Below are positions 53,001 to 64,000 of a DNA stretch of 64,000 bases, one piece after another. The position numbers were made by a program, and so were the translations under genes. Source of the DNA: Salvia splendens. Lineage: Eukaryota > Streptophyta > Magnoliopsida > Lamiales > Lamiaceae. Under the pieces are notes generated by a model. That model did not search any database, had not been told where the DNA came from, and saw nothing but the letters and a program-made list of their open reading frames with translations. Position 1 is the stretch's first letter. The number at the start of each line of letters is the position of its first letter. The DNA lies in NCBI RefSeq assembly GCF_004379255.2, contig NC_056047.1:26364293-26428292 (forward strand), written 5' to 3'.

Positions 53001-54033
53001 TATCTTTACTTGGAGACTTCTATCCAACCGGATCCCCGTTGACTCAAAGCTACAATGGCGGAAAATTGAGCTTGCATCTAAATGCCAATGCTGCCCCCGA
53101 CGACCAGATACCGAGTCTCTTCAACACCGTTTTATACAAGGGGATGGGGCGATAAGGGTGTGGAGGGAATTTGATGGGTGATTCGAAGGAAATTCCCCTC
53201 CTATCGGGCTGAATGATACCATCCCATCAAGAATCGAAGTGTGGGCGACCAGATTGCAGCAGCCGGGAAGGAAGCACCTTAGTAGAGCCTTGCCATATAT
53301 CATATTCTGGTTCTTGTGGGCCGAAAGAAATAGAAGCCGCCATCATGGAACTCAATTTAAGGCGAGTAATGTGATATGGCAGGTCATTACCTTTGTCCGA
53401 AATAATATGATTAATGGGAAGCTAAGGCCGAAGCATTGGAGAGGAGTTCGGCTCGGATTCATTATCCCGAACGAGGCCAAGGCCCAACGACCCATGAGGC
53501 TCACGATGATGATCAAGTGGGAGCCGCCGGACCAATCGTGGTTAAAACTCAACACGGATGGGTCTATTTTCGAAGAAACAGGAAAAGCTGGGGGAGGGGG
53601 CCTTATTCGTGACTACACGGGTAGGGTGCTCAAGGCCTTTGCGTTACCTCTCCATGCACACTCACCCCTCGAAGCTGAGCTTCTCGCCATGCAACAGAGA
53701 TTGGTGATGGCCGCGGAGCTGGCGAGGCCAATTTAGCTCGAAACGAACGTCGAACAAGCTGTCGCACTGGTCCGAGGAAATCATTGGGGGCCTGCCCATA
53801 TTCGCCAAGCAATGGCTTTTTTGGCTCTACACAAGCGGCGCCTTACCCTTCGGATTTCCTTCATCCACTGCGAAGGCAACAAAGCAGCCGACCTCCTGGC
53901 GAAGACGGGTGCTGAGATGAGCCACAGCCGAATCTTTGTGGAACAGGATATGCCGAGAGAACTATCAGACATCATCCGACAGGAACAGATGGGGATCCCC
54001 AATGTCCGAGCCCAAACCAAAGAAAGAAATTAG

Positions 54034-54324
54034 AAGAGGATTGCTTGTGATTGGCTCGACTAATTTTATTCTGGAGATTTTTTTGTATGATTGGCTTTGT
54101 AAGATTTGTAATAGGTCTGATATGGTTAGACCTTATGATAGGATTACTGTTGGGAGTATGATGAGGTCCGAGGACAGGCTCTGGACCGCTTACTACTCCT
54201 ATTTTTTTGTGTCGGCACATCACTTTTGGGTGTGGCTACAACTTTGTAATCAGGTCCTTTTTTATATATAGGGATGAGGGACCCACGAACCCTCCACCGT
54301 AAAGGTGTTTGATTAAAAAAAATA
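54034..54324 (+). other. outer LINE 3' untranslated region and A-tail
   Basis: Sequence after the ORF2 stop with GGGATGAGGGACCCACGAACCC, shared with the inner LINE, ending in TTAAAAAAAAT directly before the target duplication. Confidence 0.85.
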
Positions 54325-54342
54325 ATGCTTTTTGCTTAAGGC

Positions 54343-57255
54343 CTGCTACAAAATCAAGATTTAAGACATAGAACTGGAATTCATCTAATGTTCAAAAAAG
54401 GTTTATTGATCTACAGTTTAGTAGAAAACTTAAATAAAAATCAAAAGAAATTAAGAAACAAAAAAATAAAACAAGCAACAAAAGAAAAACATAGAAAAAA
54501 TGAATACAATTCAACTTCATAAATTAAAGGAAGCTTCATGTGGAGCAACAAAAGCAAATAAATTTACTATACAAAATAGAATATGTTTCAAGAAGGAAAA
54601 TTAAAATAAAACTCACTGAGATAAATCCAAACAAATCCAGAGATAAGTTTTCTCGATATCCAATCAGAGACATCCCTGCTCCAAGCCTAATTGAATCCAA
54701 CGAAGTCCTTAGAAACTTAATCTACACCAAAATTATGATTCAAATAAGCTTTTAAGATATGATAATTACTATGATGTTATATCGACCAAAATGATCCTAT
54801 CTTGATCCTATCTTGATACAATGAAAGCTTGCAGGTCAATTGGATTAAAATGGTTTGCTTGTTGGCCAAGTTGAAAGTACGATTTCGAATCGACCGCGCA
54901 TGCTATGTAATGAAATAAAATTAACGCAGATTGATCAAGAGGATAACGGCCGACTGATCCAGAAGAAGTGCTTTAAACTGTTATGCGAGAACTCGCAGAC
55001 GGATCAAGCAGCAGAAATCTAGTTGATCAAGACGATTCTACGAAGCCAATCTATGTGCCGCTGAGCGCGCGAACCAGAACCAGGACTTTCAAGACCTTAA
55101 CCCACAATACTATTAATTAGCAAAGTGAAGTAAGTGTCAAATCCCACAGAGATGAGAGTGTAAACATGTGTTGCGGACATTTCAGGATGGCTGTTGCCAC
55201 GCATACAAAGTGGGTTAAGTTCTATCCTACTTGACTGAGCGGACCAAAGAAACTAAACTAACTGATCCATTAAACTAAACTATGCTAAGACTGATTCATC
55301 ACTTGCTATTCCTAACTGATCAACTGGATTAAACTGAGAGACTCATACTGAAACTTTCCTGAAATAGCCAAACAAAAGATAAAAGTAAAGTGGGGACCAA
55401 TCCCCTCAACTAACAATCCCCGCAAAAGCTGTCGTAAAGTAAAAGGTTGAAAACTGCTTTATCTTCTTCATGTGATCAACGAGAAACAAATCATAAACAG
55501 GATTTCAGACATCATTAGAACAGAGCACACTTCAGAAAACACGTAAACACGAAGAATAAAACTTAAAACTGCAGATCTAATCTAGCTGATCAACTGGGAA
55601 TTACGTAAAAGCAGAATCAAGGCATAATCATGCAGCATGAAAAAATAACAATCCAGATCTACGAACTCAAACTCGAATCCAACACAAATCTCCCATCATT
55701 AAGCGCAAACAAGCTTAGATCGGCAACATCGGACGTCAATAAGTTAGATCTAAACATCCTATAACTTCTACATACAAAAATCATTCGTAAGCTAGATCCA
55801 AACATCCGTCAACGAAATCTCCACATATAATTGATAGAAAACAATTCCGAAATAGTTTTAATCAAGATCCAACAAATCCAACTCGAACACAACCGATTCC
55901 GATTTCCGACAACCAGTCACTTGCTAAACGCATCCAAACAGCACAATCCAAACATCAACAGCAAGAGAAGTAAGGAAAAGCAACAGAAAACTTCCATTCA
56001 AACAACTGATTCAATATTAGCTTCCCGACTACGAAGTTTAAAACTAGAGAATACTTCAATACGAGAATTTAACCAACGGAAATTTAAATGGAGATAGAGA
56101 AGGAGGAAGGAGGCAGCACTCAACAGACTCGGCTCTCTCCTAGGGTTGAAATGGGGGCTCCCAACACTCCAAATTCCTGATTTCCGCCACACACACATTT
56201 GGTTCTTCAGTTTTAGTTTTAGTTTGAGTGGGGTTGGGTGTTGGTTTTAAAACTTTCATTCTGGTTCTGTAATTCCATTCCAATACAATCTACGCTTGTT
56301 TTATGTTTTCTTGCTGATATTAACTCTAGTGTTTTTTTTTGCGAAGTAAATCCGATAAATCATTTCCGTTTCCCTCGTACTGTTCCATTCCATGCATGAA
56401 TTCTCTGAATCATCTCTGATTTCCATTTTACGACGAGTCTGTCAACTATGTTTCTTGTCAATGTTAAATCTGTTGGATCTGAGTCGTTAACTTACAAATT
56501 TTGCTTGGTTGCAAAGAAATCTTGAAGGGAACATGCTAGGATGTTTAGATCTGGTTATTAACAGTATGGTAGAGTAGATCTGCTTGAGTTTACGTTGATT
56601 AATGGTGTGATCGTGTCTGATTTAATTTCGGCAGTCGTAGATCTGATGGTTAGGTTTTGATTTCTGCATGAGTATGAATCGGTCAGTTTATCTACGTGTT
56701 TACAATCGTCCTTTTCTGCTTTACTCTGATTCATGTGTTGGTTTTGTAAGTTTTTTACGATGTGATCGTGTCTGATTTAATTTCGGCAGTCGAAGTTGTT
56801 ACGATGTAATTTTCTGCAGATCTGATTTACTCTGTTTTTTATTTGATTGTATGAGGAAGATGAGTTCGTTAGTAAAGTTTCACTTTATCGTACATTTTGC
56901 TGACTGACACAGCTCACTTTTATTATGTTTGGCTATTTCAGGAAACCGTCGTACAAGTTTTTCAATTAGAATGAGTTGATCAGTTCAGTGTAGTTAATCT
57001 CTCGATTTGTTTAATATCCTTAGTAATTCTACTTAACCCACTTTAGTGAAGTGTGGCAGCAGCCATCCCCAACTTGTCTGCAATAAATGTAGAACATGTC
57101 CTCTTTGCGTGATTCGATCTTTACTTTCCTTTACTAAGTAGTAGTACTGTGTGTTAAGGTTTTGAAAGATCTCTCGCGTCTCTCCGTTCGCACACTCAAT
57201 AGAGCCAAAGTGGATTGAAGCATGTGAAGTTGATCAACTGGATTGCCTACCGAAG
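54343..57255. other. intergenic sequence, unidentified, with an inverted repeat
   Basis: 54343-55080 is AT-rich and has no recognised gene. 55100-57080 contains an inverted repeat with about 2 kb between its outer edges. Open frames such as 55831-56097 are short and of biased composition, and I do not support them as genes. 56280-56900 is T-rich and includes two copies of GTGATCGTGTCTGATTTAATTTCGGCAGTCG-like sequence about 150 bp apart. Confidence 0.55.
55181..57070. repeat. inverted repeat pair of unknown family
   Basis: The left arm has GGATGGCTGTTGCCAC and AAAGTGGGTTAAGT (55186-55220), then TTTCCTGAAATAGCCAAACA at about 55355. The right arm, read on the minus strand, has GGATGGCTGCTGCCAC, AAAGTGGGTTAAGT (57070-57030) and TTTCCTGAAATAGCCAAACA (56945-56926). 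The order and spacing are similar in both arms, so these are two diverged copies of one repeat facing each other. Confidence 0.75.
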
Positions 57256-58395
57256 TGAAGGGGTTGGCATCGGAAGTGTGCTTCAAATTGATCACATAAT
57301 ATCTTAATCTATTTAGCAAATTATTTAGACAAAATCTATTCGAGTAATTCTCACATGTATCATACTCATAACTTGAATTTAATCATGCTTTAGCTTAATT
57401 AAAACCTAAAACATGCTTACTACGGAGTTAGCCAATTTACCTCGTTGATTCTCCAAAGAATCGAAGTTGGCTAGCTCCTTCTCCACGTGAAGATCTTGAG
57501 TACTAAACCACAGATCTTCTGACTGGTTCCCGGACTGTACGCTGATATCAGTGTGGGCTGATCTCACCAGAGTACTAGGACTTAAATAAAGAAGACGGAA
57601 ACCGCTCACGGAGAGAGCTGAAAATCGTCCCTCTTGGAGAAAGAGAGGGGGACGAAAATTTTAATGAAAATAATATTGTGTATTTTTTGTCTCCTTTATT
57701 CTCCTATAGTCACACATTAGGCACAGACAGGGATCTATAGAACAATTTGGATATGACCTCCCCTAATTAGCTTCTTACTAATTAAATTGAACCCACAATT
57801 TAATATAAGCTTATATTGGAATATTACGAGCAGCCACTACAGAAGTAATACTGCACTGCCCATCCAATTCCGAATTTACAAGTATTCTGGGTTTCTATTT
57901 ATTTGTCGTTCATTTCCCGTGATTAAGATAGAAACGTCCATTAATTAATTAATGTCTACTATGAACTTAATTAATTATCATATTATTAACTCCAAGAGTG
58001 GACTTAGCAAGAAACGCTTATTTATTATTCATAGAATAATCAAACTCCAACTAGCTAGGTTCCGAATAATAAAACCTTGTTTCGAGCTCCTCTTGTGGAC
58101 GTTATCAAACGAGACCCACCTCGTGCACGATTCAATATAGTAGCAATCCTAGCACCGCTAGATATTAATCACCACTACCCAATATACCAGGATTCTTGGG
58201 TTGCGAAAAACCCGCACCATTTGGTAAGTTAAAGTAGTGCATAATCAATACAATATGCTCAATGCTAACGTACATTGATTAAGAAATTAATTATCAAGAC
58301 CTCGTCTTTCAGTAGATAGCATAAAAACTTGTCTCGCTGTTAGATCCAATTCATTGTATTACAAAGCACACCAATTGCGATTGCCGTATCATATT
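57256..58395 (-). repeat. copia LTR fragment, broken by the third LINE
   Basis: The minus-strand LTR 3' end lies at 57256 (+ strand TGAAGGGGTTGGC), with possible duplication CGAAG at 57251-57255. Similarity to the other LTRs continues to about 58395 and then fades, before the LTR 5' end is reached. It is more diverged from the other LTRs than they are from each other. Confidence 0.85.
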
Positions 58396-58517
58396 AGCAT
58401 TCTTTAATAGTTAACCTTCGTCCTATAACGCTAACGGTCACCGGTGGCTTCCCCGTCGGCCAAGATAACAGGAAATCACTCGCGCCATTGGTGGCCAGAG
58501 ACTATGCGGTTTCGCCA

Positions 58518-61043
58518 ATGGAGGAACCCGACTCCGGCAAGGAGATGAAGTTTCAGGCAGCCGGAGAATGCATCACAAACGCAGCATCGGACAAAAAAGA
58601 GGCGCGCGGGAGCGCGGGGGAACGCTTGAAAATGTGAATGTCCATCCCACGTCCGTCCTTGAAGGGACCGGGCAAAAAGAGATTCATATTCTCTCCTTCG
58701 CCAAATTCCACACCAGCCTCCAAGCGAGCCTCGTCCATCGCTGATGGGGAAGAAGGAGCAGGTAAGAACATTCACAAGAGAAATCTGCTTGTGGAACTAG
58801 ACATGGTAGCGAAGGGTGCCGGAATAAATGGGGATAGTTCCCGGAATGCAGAGGAGAGCACCACCACCGATGTAAACAATCTGGTGCAGGCAGAAACGAC
58901 TGCTGCAACTCCTCAACAAGAGCAGGAGATAGGAGGGAATCGAAACGAGGCGGCTAGGATAAGAGTGGAAGATGGCGCGCTCCTGGAACCCTAATCCGAA
59001 ATGGAGTTGCCTCCACCGGCGACGGAGATTGTGACCATTGGGGAGCAGGGATCTCTGCAAGATGAAGACAAAATGGGGGCACAGTACGATCAAGCCATTG
59101 TTTTGGCTGAATCTCCATCAGGTTGCCGTTTTGGGATACATTTGGGCGAAGGCGCCAAAAGTGAAGGAACCTTAAAGTCAAAATTAGAGGTTCCTCAGTC
59201 AAACCCCACCTTTACCTTTTGTTCCTTGCATAGATAATGACTTCCAGCTGGACCTATCAGCATCCCAACCTCTCCTTAACCAATTCCAACCAATTTTGAA
59301 GAGTCATCCGGACAATCCGACTGACATGGACATGATACAGGTGATCCAGCCAGCCGCTCCTCCTACGTTTGAACTTGATTTCCCGGAGCTGACTCAGGGG
59401 AGTACGAATCTACTTAGACAAAAGTTTGAAGGATTGCAGCAAGAGAATAACCCTTGGATACACCAAGTCAGGCCAAATGGAGCACAAGCATCGGAAGGCA
59501 ATCAAAGGGATGGAGTCAACGGTAGGCTGCCGATGGGAAACATTAACAATCAACAGCAATAAATATCAGAGCACCACTTCCTCCAAAGGAGACGGAAAGA
59601 GTGACCATGGGTAACTGGACGAAGAAAGGCGAGCACACAAATAAGGACAAGGAACCTTTCGTGCTGCAACTGGATAAAATAACTAAGATTGGCAGTATCG
59701 GCTTGAGCGAGGGTCGGTCGTCTTTATATTTCTCAAGTGAAGACACGGCTTTCCTAGAAGAGAAGATGGGATACTCCATTGTAGGTAAATTTTCACACTC
59801 CATACCTTCGAACAGTCAAGTGCAGAAAATGTTGAGCAACTTGAAATTTTCTAATCTCTTCTCGTGGAACTACATCAATGGCAAACACATCATAATTCAA
59901 TTCGAAGCCATTGAGGACTGTGCAATGATGCTGAATGGACCGAATGGAGCCCCAGTTTGGTTCATTGAACACCACCCGATGCGAGTTTTCAAATGGACAC
60001 CAGCCTTTGATTCATTCTTTGAAACCCCCATTGCAGCGGTATGGTGCAACGTTATCGCGGTCCCAATACTCCTCTATGAGGTGTCGGCACTATTTGCTAT
60101 CGGCTCTCTCTTAGGGAACCCTATTCAGCTTGATCATGCTACGGAATACAAAATGAGGCAATCATTCACACGGATTTGCGTGGGAATTGACATCTCCAAA
60201 CCCCCCACAGAGGAAATCATTTTAGATATAATGGGAAAGGAGACTTGTCTAAAGGTTAAATGGGATAGGATCCCACTATATTACCGAGATTGTCGCCATG
60301 TCAAGCACGCGAGAAGAAACTGCCGAGCATTCGGCCAGAAAGACATGACTGCACCACCGGATAACACCAGCCATTATTACCAAAAGAGAGCTCCTCATAG
60401 ACAACAATATTATACCAAAAAAGGAAAGGAACAGAACCAAAGAGAGGAGATGAAGAATAAAGGTGTTGCTGGAGAACAGGGGAAGCCGTATGGATACTGA
60501 GAGGCTGACATGCCAGGTAAGGAAAACAGTCTTCGACAAGGAGATGACCCCAACGGCTCGGCTAGGCCTTCATCGCCGATGATTGCAGATTTCTTGAATA
60601 CAAAGGGGTTCATCAAGCAGGGGCGCCGAGGAAAGAAGGGAAACCAAGGAGCCACATCAAAAGGCCAGCTCCCACGATCCAACTCAGCTGATAAAAAGAT
60701 GATGGGGTGTTTTGGCTTCGATTTGCAGGAGAAACAAAGGGGTCAACCGACGATGACTACTGAGGTCATTAAGAACATATTACCCGGGGGCAAAGAGCAG
60801 ATAGGAATCCATGAGCGACCACTACAACAATATGCTAAACCGAGCTACCTTACTGAGCTTGAGCATGGGGCCTTCACAGATGATATGCATGAGGTCGATG
60901 TGGATATGGAAGAGGAGGCCATGACTCGGGAGACAGGGGAACACGCTATGAGACCCCCTGATAAACCCTCGGATCCCATTAAGGGGGCAGGAGAAGGTAG
61001 CACACAAGGGGAAGAGGGGGTATCCACCCTACACGGGACATGA
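58518..61043 (+). pseudogene. third LINE ORF1 (DUF4283 and zinc knuckle)
   Basis: The likely start is ATGGAGGAACCC at 58518. The frame has stops at 58635-58637 and 58992-58994, a frame change between 59240 and 59600 (the piece 59296-59562 is in another frame), and then a long open part holding DUF4283 (VGKFSHSIPSN, PVWFIEHHPM, VFKWTPAFDSF, AAVWCNVIAVPI) and a zinc knuckle (about 60280). The knuckle reads YRDCRHVKHARRNC, so the first cysteine is replaced by arginine or tyrosine. A stop at 60498-60500 precedes the last part. Confidence 0.88.
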
Positions 61044-61049
61044 TCCTCC

Positions 61050-63018
61050 ATGTCGTACAACATGATGATATGGAATGCGCGGGGAATGGCGAATGCCAAC
61101 ACCCAAAGCGTATTGGCAACATATAAATTGTCTTTCATTGCTATCATTGAACCACTGACCTTACCTAAGCCGGAAATCTGCAGGTTAGTGAGGTTGGAGT
61201 TAAGAGGAAGCAACATCAACAATAAAATTTGGATTTTTGCAGATCACACTTGGTCAGTGGAGACATGCCTCAACTCGGAATAGGTCCTCCATGCTCGGGT
61301 TGCAGCTAGCGCCTTAAAACACAATCTCTTCATCTCAGTGGTGTATGGCAAATGCTCGAGAAGGAGCAGATATCCTATGTGGGAAACGCTAAGGAACATT
61401 GCGGACAACATGGAGGGATCATCGTGGATTGCCGGAGGGGACTTCAACATCTATCTAAATGACCAGGAGCGAAGTGGAGGAGCAGCTAATGGAACACACA
61501 ACAAAACAGGGGAAATGCTTGATTTTGCAGAGGTCATCAACGACTGCAATCTTATTGACCCAAGATCTGTCAGACTTCGATTCACCTGGGCAAGAGGTGA
61601 TCTCTTCGAAAGACTTGACCGCATATTAATCAATGAAGGTTGGGCATCCAATGTTGCAACTACAAGGGTCACGGTTCTACCGCGGGTGGCCTCGGATCAT
61701 GGACCATTGTTAGTAAGATGCTCAGAATCGGATACAAGGCCTCACGCCCCCTTCCGGTTTCAACATATGTGGATTAGACACCATCTTTTCCTTGAGGAAG
61801 TTAAGAAGTTGTGGAGTGTGGAAACTGAGGCACAGGGCATGAGAAAGCTACATATAAAACTTGGTAACGTAAAGAAGGGTCTAAAAAGTTGGAATAAGGA
61901 AGTGTTCGGGAATATCTTCGTCCGACTTCGAAATAAAGAGGCAATGGCAGTTGAGGCAAAACAATCCTTTGAAGCAGAGCCGACAACAGCTAACAAAGAG
62001 ACGCATAATAGACGCACTGCAGAATACCTGCTATGCCTTCGGATCGAGGAGGAATATTGGAGGCAAAAGGCTGCCATTCGTTGGGTGGTCGAAGGGGAAC
62101 GAACTACAAAGTTCTATCAAGGTTGGGTGAGACAAAAAAGGGTTAAGGCAAAAATCCATGAGATCAATGTGGAGGGCAGACTCATCTCGAATGAAGAAGA
62201 ACTACGGCAATCGGCGGTGGATTTCTATCAAAACCTCTTTTCTTCTGATATTGCAGAGCTGGAAGAACCGCAACTCGATCTCATCCAAGGGATACCGAAT
62301 GAGCTTAATGCAGGGGATTTGTGCAAAACCCCGAATTGTGAAGAAGTCAAGCAAGCAGTATTCGGCATCTAGGCGAATAGCGCCTCAGGACCTGACAGTT
62401 TCTCCTCCCTCTTCTTTCAAACATGCTGGGAGGTCGTCGGAGCCGATGTGGTTGCGGCGGTCGGTGATTTTTTGCAGGCGGATTCATGCCGAGAAGCTTC
62501 ACAGCCACGATGATCGTGCTTTTGCCAAAGAAAGATAATCCTAGCTCGTGGTCAGATTATCGTCTGATTAGCCTCTGTAACGTGACGAATAAAATCATCT
62601 CCAAGATCATATCCACAAGGTTAGCACAGTTCCTTCCGCTTCTTACATCCCCCAATCAAAGCGGATTTATCAAAGGCAGATTGTTGAGCGATAACGTCCT
62701 TCTTGCACAAGAGATTATCCGAGACCTACCACATTGCTCCCCTACACCAAACGTGGCCATTAAGCTTGACATGGCTAAAGCATACGATGGGGTTCAATGG
62801 CTGTTTTTGGTCAAAATTTTACGTGGCATGGGATTCGCGGAAGCATGGATTAGCTTGGTCGAACGATGCATAAACTCATGTTGGTTCTCAGTACTTATCA
62901 ACGGTTCTCCCTACGGATTCTTCAAATCATCCAGAGACCTCAGACAAGGGGACCCTCTCTCATCATCACTCTTCATTCTCGGTGCGGAATATTTGTCTAA
63001 GAAATTGGATAGGCTTAT
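61050..63018 (+). pseudogene. third LINE ORF2 (endonuclease and partial RT)
   Basis: ORF2 starts six bases after ORF1 with MSYNMMIWNARGMAN. Endonuclease motifs are IEPLT, GGDFN (about 61440) and SDHGPL. A stop lies at 61281-61283 and another at 62370-62372; a frame change near 62480 precedes RT (LISLCNV, NQSGFIKGR, KAYDGVQW, LRQGDPL). The RT stops at LSKKLDRLI, before the YADD motif, where the next element begins. Confidence 0.9.
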
Positions 63019-64000
63019 TGTGACACCTCGGAATTTCGTTTCCCTTTATTATTGGATAAGCTGGAATTATTAGTGTAATTAATCCTCGCGTGGAGGGCGT
63101 GAGAACGTAGAAATTTCCGTTGTAGTTTCCATCGGGGAATAAAACAAGTTTTTTGAAGGAAACAAAGTGCAAGGAAATGTTTTCAAGAATAAAGAGTAAG
63201 TCATGTTTATTTGAAAAGCAAGTTGGAAATACAATTTCATGGATACTAGAAATGCTAATAATACATGAAAAAGACAATACAAGTTGTACAAGTTTTCATA
63301 TGTGAAAGAGACTTCACATGTCTACACTACATCATCCCTTCTTCCACCTCTAGTAATAGAATTCTAGAAAATATCCTAAATTGGTATAGAAACCAAGGCG
63401 GCACAAGGATGGATTTTCTTCCCCTTTCTCCATCTCCTTCCTTCTCGGTTTTGGCACCATAAGACTCCAAAAAAAATTTTGTGGCAGCCAAGGACATCTT
63501 GAGGATCCTGCAAAATTACACAAGAAAGGAGATTAGAATAGACTCATAGTAGGGGAATTGGGGGGAGACCAACCAAAATGTAGAAAAGGACGAGATGAGC
63601 TAAACAAGATAGCCAAGGACCTAAATCAAGGCTGTAAGTCAGCCAATCTGTTTTGTTGCAAGTATCATCAAAAGGGGATCAAGATGAAAGGCCCCAGTAA
63701 AGTAAGCTCCACCACCAAGCTCATTGGAGCAAGAGAAATTTCATCACCAAGGCTGGAAGGACAACCGAGGAGAGCAGCCCCAAATATACACCAATTTAGC
63801 ATGATCAACATTGTTATAAAGCTCAAAAAGGGAGCTAAATTGTAGCCAAAATTAGGAGCTCAAGGCCCAAGATTCTGCCACAAGATGCCAAAGTATTTTG
63901 CCTATAAATACCACCGTCCCCTTCCCCACTCCACAACTACATTCTGTCAAAATTTTTGCAAGGCAAGGAGTGCGACGGAGTGAGGAGCGGCGGCGCGGAG
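63019..64000 (+). repeat. putative gypsy-type LTR start, cut by the window edge
   Basis: TGTGACACCTCGGAATTTCG at 63019 resembles the TGTGACACC start common in plant gypsy LTRs. No protein is recognised in the following 980 bp. A good TATA box is at 63903-63910, with a CA-rich and then G-rich stretch after it, as at a U3/R boundary. The matching second LTR, the target duplication (CTTAT at 63014-63018 on the left) and the internal genes would be to the right of the window. Confidence 0.6.
63903..63910 (+). promoter_or_regulatory. TATA box in the putative LTR
   Basis: TATAAATA in the context GCCTATAAATACC, a strong plant core promoter match. The start of transcription would be near 63935. Confidence 0.6.

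Larger units (their letters stand above)
40294..54033 (+). pseudogene. outer LINE ORF2, interrupted at 40512 by the inner LINE
   Basis: ORF2 starts at 40294 (MSYNCMFWNARGVAN), two bases after the ORF1 stop, and resumes at 50092 in the same frame. Domains in order: endonuclease (MEPLT; GGNFN at about 50270, where active members have GGDFN; SDHGPI), reverse transcriptase (RPISLCNV, NQSGFVKGR, YADD near 51915), zf-RVT (WRLLSNRIPVDSKLQW) and RNase H-like (LNTDGS, NKAADLLAK). The only other damage is five in-frame stops at 51565-51567, 51994-51996, 52678-52680, 53179-53181 and 53734-53736. Without the insert the protein would be about 1386 residues, a normal size. Confidence 0.93.
37395..54324 (+). 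mobile_element. outer L1-type LINE (+), full length, split by a second LINE
   Basis: With the nested element and its extra duplication removed, the length is about 7.35 kb. It has a short leader, ORF1, ORF2 two bases downstream, a 3' region and a short A-rich tail just before the right target duplication. ORF2 carries, in order, endonuclease, reverse transcriptase, zf-RVT and RNase H-like domains. The leader start (AGAGAGAGATGCTCC) resembles that of the inner LINE, so both belong to one family and both appear full length. Confidence 0.95.
37377..54342. other. 18-bp target-site duplication of the outer LINE
   Basis: ATGCTTTTTGCTTAAGGC is found at 37377-37394 and at 54325-54342, bordering the LINE. 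Duplications of this length are made by target-primed reverse transcription. Confidence 0.95.
58396..63018 (+). mobile_element. third L1-type LINE (+), 3' part missing from the window
   Basis: Leader, ORF1 (58518-61043) and ORF2 (from 61050) are in the plant L1 order. The sequence is clearly diverged from the outer and inner LINEs. Its 5' side interrupts a copia LTR. Inside the RT domain it is cut at 63018 by sequence resembling an LTR start, so the remainder may lie beyond the window. The 5' edge is uncertain by about 40 bp. Confidence 0.88.

Noticed and set aside
55831..56097. 88-codon frame (+) between the LINE and the copia LTR
   Set aside because: Short, rich in N, I, K, S and Q as expected from AT-rich DNA, no domain and not repeated elsewhere in the window.
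63558..63845. 95-codon frame (+) near the right edge
   Set aside because: Lies inside the putative LTR, without recognisable domain; likely chance.

Overview
The window is plant nuclear DNA, almost certainly from a flowering plant and probably a eudicot. The evidence is one ordinary intron-containing gene for a plastid-type universal-stress-like protein, surrounded by plant transposon families: Ty1/copia with long LTRs, MuDR-type MULE, hAT, plant L1 LINEs whose ORF1 carries DUF4283 plus a zinc knuckle, and Tourist and Stowaway MITEs. The species cannot be named from the sequence. No rRNA, tRNA or CRISPR array was seen. Almost all coding sequence belongs to broken mobile elements.

Layout. 1-4800: 3' part of copia element A (+), with its 3' LTR at 3329-4800, inserted in intron 1 of a MULE. 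4801-13301: copy 1 of a composite block made of a MULE arm (+), an unidentified cargo, an hAT (-) and an inverted MULE arm (-); a solo LTR (4950-6379) sits in the left arm. 13302-20758: copia element B (-), with a nearly missing 3' LTR, decayed gag-pol, an unusually long leader and an intact-length 5' LTR. 20759-30087: copy 2 of the block, with a complete hAT (23776-27578). 30748-33152: the host gene, five exons, 200 aa, with an hAT-type MITE in intron 2. 33344-35754: a tandem array with a period of about 165 bp, split by a Tourist-like and a Stowaway-like MITE. 37395-54324: an L1 LINE (+) with an 18-bp target duplication. Its ORF2 is split by a second L1 (40513-50073, -), also with an 18-bp target duplication, and the inner ORF1 contains a 2440-bp tandem duplication. 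54343-57255: unidentified sequence with an inverted repeat. 57256-63018: a copia LTR fragment broken by a third L1. 63019-64000: the start of what looks like a gypsy-type LTR that breaks that L1.

History. The block order fits one series of events. A MULE formed inverted arms around a cargo. An hAT entered exon 3 of the right arm and copia B entered intron 1 of the left arm. A segment with one end about 24 bp inside the copia 3' LTR and the other inside the right MULE arm was then duplicated in tandem. Copy 1 later reduced its copia to a solo LTR, lost part of its hAT, and received copia A. The inverted arms, which carry transposase exons, would give a hairpin RNA if transcribed. This resembles the arrangement of the maize Mu killer locus and is the most interesting hypothesis in the window. 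Nothing here shows a new biochemical system beyond that.
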